Shown here piece after piece: positions 7,270 through 12,259 of a DNA stretch of 12,259 bases. Both the position numbers and the translations under genes were made by a program. Below the pieces are notes generated by a model that was given only the letters and a program-made list of their open reading frames with translations, did not search any database and had not been told where the DNA came from. The stretch comes from UBA9926 sp964524295 (GTDB lineage Bacteria > Pseudomonadota > Gammaproteobacteria > Pseudomonadales > Azotimanducaceae): contig CAZGCW010000116.1 in assembly GCA_964524295.1 (NCBI GenBank), forward strand, positions 1-12,259, given 5' to 3'. The first letter of the stretch is position 1; each line of letters starts with the position of its first letter.

Positions 7270-8313
7270 ATGGCCAATAAAATATCAGCAGATCCGCGCA
7301 TAGATAGGAGAATCAGGGATGTCTTCGGGTTTCTCGAAGTCGATACGGTTGTGACTGAACATGCTTCCAGAGAAGCAATGATGGCGTTTGAGGAAACCGA
7401 AGAAGCCAAGATGGGTAAAGCAGTAATGGCTCAAATAAATAATGCACCCCACTATAAAGAGGTTGTGCCGAGTGATGGTCTTAGCACGACAACACAGGAA
7501 TTTATATCTGAACCTGATGGCAATACCATTAAAATCCAATACATAAGACCTGACACCGATGAGACGCTTCCTTGCGTTTATTACATTCACGGAGGCGGGA
7601 TGGAAATGTCATCTTGTTTCGATGAAATGTACCAAGCCTGGGGGAGATGCATAGCAAGACAGAATGTGGCTGTTGCTATGGTTGACTTTAGAAACGCTCG
7701 TTGGGCGTCTTCCGCTGACGAGGTCGCTCCTTACCCAGCTGGATTGAATGATTGCGTTTCGGGCATAAAATGGGTTCATGCCAGTAGTGCAGACCTCAAT
7801 ATCCAGCCAGAGAAAATAATTATAGCGGGTGAAAGTGGAGGAGGGAATCTAACCATCGCAACCACGCTACGACTGAAACAAGCAGGACAGTTAAATTTAA
7901 TTACCGGAATGTATCCAATTTGTCCTTATATTGCAGGGGCTTGGCCACTAGCAGAAAATCCTTCTTCTGTTGAAAATGAAGGGCTGTTACTTTCTCTACA
8001 TACTTCCAGCGGAGTTTCTCATGGGGCAATCGTTTACGGCATAGAAGAATTTAATAATAAAAACCCGTTAGCTTGGCCTGGTTTTTGTAAGGTAGATGAC
8101 GTCAAAGGTTTACCAAGAACTTATATTATTGTTAATGAATGTGATCCGTTGCGGGATGAAGGGGTAAACTTCTATCGCTTATTGAGAGAAGCGGATGTGG
8201 AAGCGCAATGCCGACAGGTTATGGGAACCATTCACGGTACTGAGATATTCTTAGGCTGTCCTGAAGTCAGTAATGAGACCGCAATGAGTATTGCCAATTT
8301 CGTTAGAACGTAA
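7270..8313 (+). CDS. Alpha/beta hydrolase, HSL-like esterase family
   Basis: A 347-residue alpha/beta hydrolase fold-3 enzyme (hormone-sensitive-lipase type), probably a carboxylesterase. The oxyanion motif HGGG is at residues 107-110, the nucleophile elbow GESGGG carries Ser189, and the triad is completed by Asp292 (NECDPLRDEG) and His322 (GTIHGTEIF). The usual YRLAPE stretch is replaced by DFRNARWASS followed by PYPAGLNDCVSGIKW, which marks a subgroup I recall from actinobacteria and some proteobacteria. The frame extends to a TTG at 7234, but the ATG at 7270 has a GGGGAG box six bases upstream and is the better start. Codons are clearly AT-richer than in the flanking amidase and EthD genes, which may indicate separate acquisition. 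No signal peptide is seen, so it is likely cytoplasmic. Confidence 0.88.
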   Translation: MANKISADPRIDRRIRDVFGFLEVDTVVTEHASREAMMAFEETEEAKMGKAVMAQINNAPHYKEVVPSDGLSTTTQEFISEPDGNTIKIQYIRPDTDETLPCVYYIHGGGMEMSSCFDEMYQAWGRCIARQNVAVAMVDFRNARWASSADEVAPYPAGLNDCVSGIKWVHASSADLNIQPEKIIIAGESGGGNLTIATTLRLKQAGQLNLITGMYPICPYIAGAWPLAENPSSVENEGLLLSLHTSSGVSHGAIVYGIEEFNNKNPLAWPGFCKVDDVKGLPRTYIIVNECDPLRDEGVNFYRLLREADVEAQCRQVMGTIHGTEIFLGCPEVSNETAMSIANFVRT

Positions 8314-8371
8314 AAAAGATCCGTATTTTCTGTCCTTCAATCTCGTTGATCATTCTTATGTAAATGCGGTT

Positions 8372-8406
8372 TATACTGGTTATTTTTGAGTGGCCATTGG
8401 TCACTC
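8372..8406 (+). promoter_or_regulatory. -10 box and operator-like palindrome before the EthD gene
   Basis: A good -10 hexamer TATACT (8372-8377) lies 49 bases before the start codon, with only a poorly spaced TTGATC (8346-8351) as a possible -35. Directly downstream, GAGTGGCCATTGGTCACTC (8388-8406) is a near-perfect 19-base palindrome with one mismatched pair. Its place at the expected transcription start fits a repressor operator. No regulator gene is in the window. Confidence 0.45.
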
Positions 8407-8425
8407 ACGCTAACGGAGAACCGAC

Positions 8426-9199
8426 ATGATCAGGCTAGTCTATGCGCTAAGAAGGAAATCAGACCTGAGCCGGGAAGCCTTCCAGGAATACTGGTTGAAC
8501 CAGCATGCTCCCCTGGTTGCGAGTGTTGCAACAGACTTGAATATCCATCGATATGTCCAGACCCACACCCTGAATGATCGCGCCAATGAAGCCGCCCAGC
8601 GAGCGCGAGGTGAAATGGAACCTGCTTATGACGGTGTTGCCGAGCTCTGGTGGGAATCAGAGCAAGAACTGACCCAAACCAGACTCACCAAAGCGGCGCA
8701 AAGAGCCTCGGCACTTCTGCTTGAGGATGAGTCCAAGTTTATTGATTTGCCTCACTCGCCTCTCTGGTTTGCTTATGAATATCCGCAGATCAACCCGGTG
8801 CCGGAAGATATCGTAGCGAAACCCAAATCCAACATTGTTCGGGTCTTTTTCCCGCTTCGCCATCAATCTGAAATCAAGGAAGCGGATGCCCGTCATTATT
8901 GGTTGACCCACCATGGACCGATCGTCCGCTCCCATGGCTCAGCGAGCGGTACACTCTGCTATCGGCAGGTGCATCGAGCCAATTCCGCGCTTGACGCGGA
9001 TATACAGGCTGCACGGGGCACGGTAGTCGAGTCCTACCTCGGTCACGCCGAAGCTTGGGTTGATCGAGGCCACGCGCCACGAACTGACGAAGCCAGGCGT
9101 GCTGGTGAAGCCTTTATTGAGGATGAGCGGAATTTCATCGATATGTCGCGGTCAACGATCTTCTTCGGTAAAGAACACACCATCATTGATAAACGATAG
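8426..9199 (+). CDS. Tandem EthD-domain protein
   Basis: A 257-residue protein made of two EthD-type dimeric alpha/beta-barrel domains. Each half carries the same landmarks: YWLNQHAPLV (22-31) and YWLTHHGPIV (158-167), then LLLEDESKFIDLPHSPLWF (97-115) and AFIEDERNFIDMSRSTIFF (229-247). The name comes from EthD of the ethyl tert-butyl ether degradation system, where the protein is required but its role is unclear; related small domains act as monooxygenases, isomerases or cyclases. The internal duplication lets one chain form the barrel that single-domain members form as dimers. A GGAG box precedes ATG 8426. It has its own promoter region and a terminator, so it is probably monocistronic. The reaction is unknown. 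Confidence 0.85.
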   Translation: MIRLVYALRRKSDLSREAFQEYWLNQHAPLVASVATDLNIHRYVQTHTLNDRANEAAQRARGEMEPAYDGVAELWWESEQELTQTRLTKAAQRASALLLEDESKFIDLPHSPLWFAYEYPQINPVPEDIVAKPKSNIVRVFFPLRHQSEIKEADARHYWLTHHGPIVRSHGSASGTLCYRQVHRANSALDADIQAARGTVVESYLGHAEAWVDRGHAPRTDEARRAGEAFIEDERNFIDMSRSTIFFGKEHTIIDKR

Positions 9200-9230
9200 T
9201 CCGTCGTGGGGTTTATATGGTGCCTTTTTT
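9178..9230 (+). terminator. Terminator overlapping the end of the EthD gene
   Basis: CACCAT (9178-9183) pairs with ATGGTG (9217-9222), and the inner ATAAAC (9189-9194) pairs with GTTTAT (9211-9216), with a five-base bulge on the 5' side. The stem is followed by CC and six Ts (9225-9230). The stop codon lies inside the loop. This is a plausible intrinsic terminator, though the bulge lowers confidence. Confidence 0.5.
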
Positions 9231-9533
9231 AAGCTTATCTATTGCCGTAGAGGACGTGTTTGAATCCGGTTTTAAGCAGTTGTCGTAGCGGTTTGTTTGT
9301 GTGCATTAAATTCATGCCAGTCTGGACCTTAGGCCCAGGGTTCAGAACAGTCAAACCGCTCTTCTTTATTGGTTATCTAAGATATTGATTTTTATGAATT
9401 AATTTTCGTATACAGGCGATTGAATCAAGACATAATAGGCTCGAGAATTATTCATCAAATTAGTATAAATAATGCTTTGATTTTGTGAATTTTAGGAGTA
9501 AATTGGCGCCCGTTTTTGTCGAGTTATCTGATC
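9200..9533. other. Intergenic region upstream of the MFS gene
   Basis: This 334-base spacer holds no gene. It starts with the T-run of the EthD terminator. A long inverted repeat AGCGGTTTG (9287-9295) / CAAACCGCT (9352-9360) encloses 56 bases, with a second stem inside (CTGGACC / GGCCCAG, one mismatch). The part from about 9375 to 9500 is very AT-rich, with TATAAA at 9464-9469, and probably contains the MFS promoter. An AGGAG at 9494-9498 is too far from the MFS ATG to serve as its ribosome binding site. Confidence 0.5.
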
Positions 9534-10745
9534 ATGCCCATTCGCTCCTTTGTTGCCATCTGGCCGCTGTTTGCCGGTCTTTCTTTTATTGGTCTGGCGA
9601 TTGGCGTGCAGGGCAGTTTGTTAGGCGTTCGTGCGGCCCTGGAAGGCTTTGATGACATACTCATCGGCCTTGTCATGTCCTGCTACTTTGCCGGTTTTCT
9701 AGCGGGTTCTTTATTGACGCCACGGATGATTCAAAGGGTGGGCCATATTCGTATTTTTGCCGCGCTGACCGCTGTCGCATCAGTGTCTATTTTAGTTCAT
9801 GCGCTGGTGATNNNNNNNNNNTTCGCCTTTTCGGCAATCTATGTGGTGTCTGAAAGCTGGTTAAATCAATCGGCCACCAACACGAACCGCGGCCAGGTGC
9901 TTTCGGTCTACACTACTATCTTGTTGGTGGGCATTTGTGCTGGTCAATTTATGTTGAATCTGGCCGACCCGGCAGGGTTTACCTTGTTTATCCTCATCTC
10001 TGTTATGGTCAGCGTTGCCGCTGTGCCGATTTTATTGTCGATCGTTCAGACCCCACCGATTGAGGAAATCGAGCGGGTCACCATGCGTCATTTGTGGTAT
10101 CGCACCAAAGTCGGTGTCATTGCCATCGTCATGTCTCAGTTTGTTTCCAGTATTGTATTCAGCATGGGCGCGGTTTACGTCACCAGGCTCGGTTTTACCG
10201 CCTATGAAGTGGCTAATTTCATGGGCGCACTGATGGCCGGCGGTATGGTTCTGCAGTGGCCCTTAGGTAAGCTCTCGGATTCCATTGACCGACGCTGGGT
10301 CATGGGGTTTTCCTGTTTGCTCGGTGTATTCATTGCCATGTTGATTAGTTTTATAGATGAAGCATCGGCAGGGTTATATGCACTGGCATTTTTGTTTGGT
10401 GGCTGTGCTCTATCGCTGTACTCCATTGTCGTGGCCTTTACTAACGATCACTTGCGCCCGGCCGAAATTGTTCCTGCCAGCGGTACAATTATCCTGTTTT
10501 CGGGGCTGGCCTCGATCATCGGCCCCATCGGAGCCGTCTATTGGCTGCAGCTGTTTGGGTTGAAGAGCTTTTTTGTACTGATTGCCGGCAGCCTGTTGGG
10601 ATTAGGCTTAATGAGTATTTGGCGTGTCTTAACGATCCCAGCGTTGCCAGCCGAATACAAAGTTCAAAGCACGCTGCAGGCGGCAGCAGCACCGGTAGGA
10701 TCTATCTTGCACGCGGAAGAAGAAGCACCCCTAACGACTTCATAA
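9534..10745 (+). CDS. MFS transporter, YcaD-like
   Basis: A 403-residue major facilitator superfamily transporter of the inner membrane, expected to have twelve transmembrane helices. The loop 2-3 MFS motif region (GSLLTPRMIQRVGHIR, about 58-73) and the VSESWLN motif followed by RGQVLSVYT place it with the YcaD-like group, whose substrates are mostly unknown. Ten Ns (9812-9821) interrupt helix 4, and the frame is the same on both sides. The ATG at 9534 starts the usual N-terminus; a TTG at 9516 is possible. Neither has a well-placed ribosome binding site. It lies downstream of the amidase, esterase and EthD genes and could export or import a related compound, which is inference only. Confidence 0.88.
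   Translation: MPIRSFVAIWPLFAGLSFIGLAIGVQGSLLGVRAALEGFDDILIGLVMSCYFAGFLAGSLLTPRMIQRVGHIRIFAALTAVASVSILVHALVXXXXFAFSAIYVVSESWLNQSATNTNRGQVLSVYTTILLVGICAGQFMLNLADPAGFTLFILISVMVSVAAVPILLSIVQTPPIEEIERVTMRHLWYRTKVGVIAIVMSQFVSSIVFSMGAVYVTRLGFTAYEVANFMGALMAGGMVLQWPLGKLSDSIDRRWVMGFSCLLGVFIAMLISFIDEASAGLYALAFLFGGCALSLYSIVVAFTNDHLRPAEIVPASGTIILFSGLASIIGPIGAVYWLQLFGLKSFFVLIAGSLLGLGLMSIWRVLTIPALPAEYKVQSTLQAAAAPVGSILHAEEEAPLTTS
9812..9821. other. Assembly gap of ten Ns in the MFS gene
   Basis: Ten undetermined bases fall inside the MFS coding sequence. From my memory of YcaD-like proteins, the stretch between the HAL segment and the F-x-F-x-x-x-Y-V-V-x-E-S-W segment is about ten residues longer than here, so the true gap is perhaps near 40 bases and the Ns are a placeholder. 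Confidence 0.9.
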
Positions 10746-10908
10746 TGCCAGGCTTTTATTGTTTGCCGATGATGTCTCTTGCTATAGGGGTCTGGCTTAT
10801 TTGGTAACGCAAGTTGTGTAATTGCAGCGTCTTTAAGTGGAAGGATAACCAGTTCAAGATGGCTGATGTCGCTTTGAATGGGTCTCGAATCAGAAGATAA
10901 ATCCGAGC

Positions 10909-11187
10909 TTAATGATTCAGTTTTCTGTTCAGATACCACACCGGCACGGTACAAAAAACAATCAACATAACCAAGGCAAACAAATCAATCATGATTGCTC
11001 CACCGATCGGCCAACCGAATAATTCTCCCGTGATAAAGATACGATAGTGGACAGCCGCACTGATCGCAGCGCCGAGTAAATACATAAACACGTTCAGTTG
11101 TAGATATTTACCCGGCTCAATCCATACGGCTACTCGTAATAGCAATAGCATGACCGCCAAAGAGCTGATTATATAGAGTAATTCCAT
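10909..11187 (-). CDS. Small membrane protein, unknown function
   Basis: A 92-residue protein that is mostly hydrophobic, with three likely transmembrane segments at about 2-22, 32-52 and 62-84, and a short basic C-terminus (LNRKLNH). ATG at 11187 is the first start; a GGGA stretch about nine bases upstream is a weak ribosome binding site. The region after its stop lacks a clear terminator. It is convergent with the MFS gene, with 163 bases between. Size and shape resemble phage holins and many small inner-membrane proteins, but nothing else points to a phage. I do not recognise a family. Confidence 0.6.
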   Translation of the reverse strand: MELLYIISSLAVMLLLLRVAVWIEPGKYLQLNVFMYLLGAAISAAVHYRIFITGELFGWPIGGAIMIDLFALVMLIVFCTVPVWYLNRKLNH

Positions 11188-11307
11188 TACGGTTTATCCC
11201 GGTCGTAAGTGACGCAATCGCCGCGGCAGTTTACCACTGAGCAGCTAAAGACAACGAATGACATTTTTGAGTCAGTGGTCAAGCGTCATCCTCGTTGATT
11301 TTATTCA

Positions 11308-11547
11308 ATGTTAAAGCGCTATAACGCGGTGACCCAGGGTGGCATCAACGCTGGGGGAATGCCGATGTTCTGGGTAGTACTTTTGCGGAATAACCTAATC
11401 GGAGGCGTGTTCCCCTGCCCGCCAGGGGTTAAATTCGGGGGTGAAACCAAGCGAGCTAAAAGTAAGTGCTTACTTAAGTTGGAACGATTGAAAATAGGGG
11501 CTAGAATAGACCAGTTGGTTCGTTACAAAGCCAATGAAGTGCGTTAA
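11308..11547 (+). CDS. Doubtful 79-residue reading frame
   Basis: An ATG-started frame of 79 codons with a basic C-terminal half (ETKRAKSKCLLKLERLKIG). There is no ribosome binding site and no family is recognised. Two palindromic DNA elements lie inside it, and the opposite strand is open over part of the same stretch with a proline-rich reading, which suggests noncoding or decayed DNA. It is listed because it is the only sizeable frame in this region. Confidence 0.2.
   Translation: MLKRYNAVTQGGINAGGMPMFWVVLLRNNLIGGVFPCPPGVKFGGETKRAKSKCLLKLERLKIGARIDQLVRYKANEVR
11412..11428. repeat. GC-rich hairpin
   Basis: CCCCTG (11412-11417) and CAGGGG (11423-11428) form a strong 6-base stem around a CCCGC loop. 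TTAAATT follows but no real T-run, so it is a poor terminator. Its role is unknown. Confidence 0.4.
11460..11475. promoter_or_regulatory. 16-base palindrome, operator-like
   Basis: AAGTAAG and CTTACTT are perfect inverted arms around a central TG. Length and symmetry fit operators of TetR-type repressors, but no regulator gene is present in the window. It lies 151 bases upstream of the DUF1801 start. Confidence 0.35.
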
Positions 11548-11625
11548 ATGGTCCGGTTTAAGTGATCAAAATCAGGTAAGGTTATTAAGACAACTCAAAC
11601 ATAGGTTTGGCAAAATTCCCTCCCA

Positions 11626-12024
11626 ATGAATCAACTGTTTCTTTTCGAGAATAGTGTCAAACGAGACCCTGCCATCGAGGTTTGGACGAAGCAACATTCA
11701 GGCGAACTCGGAGATATAGCGCAAGGTTGGTTTGAAGTCATACGCCAGTGCGGAAGTGATGTTCGCGAATTAATGCATGACGGCTATCCAACGGCTTGTG
11801 TGTCCACCGCGGCATTCGCTTACGTCGGTGTTTTCAAAGCGCACGTTAATATCGGGTTTTTCCGGGGTGCTGAATTGTCAGATCCCTCAGGCTTGTTGCA
11901 AGGCACTGGCAAATACATGCGGCATGTGAAGATCCCACCCGGGACGAAAGTCAATTTCCAAGCCATGACAGAACTGATTGAAATCGCCTATTCAGATATG
12001 CAGCGTCGCCTCAATAACGCCTGA
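11626..12024 (+). CDS. DUF1801 domain protein
   Basis: A 132-residue protein of the DUF1801 (YdhG-like) family. The family landmarks are the central ELMHDGYPTACVS segment, the AYVGVFKAHVNIGFFRGA strand region (about 66-82) and LLQGTGKYMRHVKI (90-103). Structures of this fold are known but the function of the family is not. ATG at 11626 is the only start in the frame after a stop at 11602-11604; no ribosome binding site precedes it (CCCTCCCA), so it may be leaderless or weakly translated. No signal peptide or membrane segment is seen. It converges on the partial membrane-protein gene with an 18-base gap. Confidence 0.85.
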   Translation: MNQLFLFENSVKRDPAIEVWTKQHSGELGDIAQGWFEVIRQCGSDVRELMHDGYPTACVSTAAFAYVGVFKAHVNIGFFRGAELSDPSGLLQGTGKYMRHVKIPPGTKVNFQAMTELIEIAYSDMQRRLNNA

Positions 12025-12042
12025 TAATTTAAAACAAACCTT

Positions 12043-12259
12043 TCATCGCGACCCACTCATCCCAGGTTGGCGTACTGAGTTGCCGGCAAGCAGCAACAGG
12101 GTCACCACGATGATGGGTGGATAAAAGTCACGCCAGGTTGCTGCATAGGTGCTGGAGAAAAAAGCAGCATTGTCAGGGTCGTTTCTGGCTTTGCGCATGG
12201 TAGTTTGTCCGATCCCTATCATGGTGGCGATTAAAAAAGCCATTAAAATCAGCCATAGC
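12043..12259 (-). CDS. Membrane protein, C-terminal part, unknown function
   Basis: The frame runs open off the end of the window, so the gene probably starts beyond it; the ATG at 12243 is inside a hydrophobic stretch (LWLILMAFLIATMIGIGQ) and is unlikely to be the true start. A second hydrophobic segment (PPIIVVTLLLLAG) lies near the C-terminus, with a short hydrophilic linker between that contains a WRDFYPP motif. At least two transmembrane helices are therefore expected. No family is recognised from this fragment. Confidence 0.55.
   Translation of the reverse strand, partial: LWLILMAFLIATMIGIGQTTMRKARNDPDNAAFFSSTYAATWRDFYPPIIVVTLLLLAGNSVRQPGMSGSR

Larger units (their letters stand above)
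11188..11625. other. 438-base region without a convincing gene, rich in palindromes
   Basis: The region holds an inverted repeat ACCACTGA (11233-11240) / TCAGTGGT (11272-11279), a GC-rich hairpin at 11412-11428 and a 16-base palindrome at 11460-11475. The only sizeable frame is 11308-11547, which has no ribosome binding site. It may serve as a control region for the divergently placed membrane protein and DUF1801 genes, or be a decayed gene. Confidence 0.45.

Noticed and set aside
10909..11187. Phage holin
   Set aside because: The small three-helix shape fits, but no phage gene is nearby and no endolysin follows.

Overview
The window looks like chromosomal DNA of a gammaproteobacterium. The best evidence is a complete tmRNA gene (ssrA) whose tag reading frame encodes ANDENYALAA, identical to the enterobacterial tag, next to a ferrochelatase gene (hemH). 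A run of ten Ns inside one gene points to a scaffolded draft assembly, possibly a metagenome bin. No rRNA, tRNA, CRISPR array, transposase or integrase is visible.

Layout. Positions 1-3871 are mostly housekeeping or general metabolism: the 3' end of a Nudix hydrolase (+), a metallo-beta-lactamase-fold hydrolase (-) whose stop overlaps the Nudix stop, a membrane-anchored alpha/beta hydrolase (-) with a good rho-independent terminator, and hemH (-). ssrA (+) is divergent from hemH, with a strong -10 box and its own terminator. Downstream of ssrA lies a secreted Sel1-repeat protein (-), and then at 5247-5264 a degenerate copy of the ssrA 3' end. This could be a scar of integration at ssrA.

From 5419 to 10745 four genes lie on the + strand, separated by long spacers rather than packed as a tight operon: an amidase-signature hydrolase, an HSL-type alpha/beta hydrolase with visibly AT-richer codons, a tandem EthD-domain protein, and a YcaD-like MFS transporter. 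Two hydrolases, an EthD protein and a transporter would fit uptake and breakdown of an amide or ester compound, but the substrate cannot be read from the sequence and each gene seems to have its own control region. Leader hairpins, an operator-like palindrome and a terminator are visible in the spacers.

The last part holds a small three-helix membrane protein (-), a 438-base stretch without a convincing gene but with a hairpin and a clean 16-base palindrome, a DUF1801 protein (+), and the C-terminal end of a membrane protein (-) running off the window. I found no clear new biological system. The items most worth checking are the ssrA 3'-end echo, the accessory hydrolase/EthD/MFS cluster with its control sites, and the palindrome-bearing region at 11188-11625.
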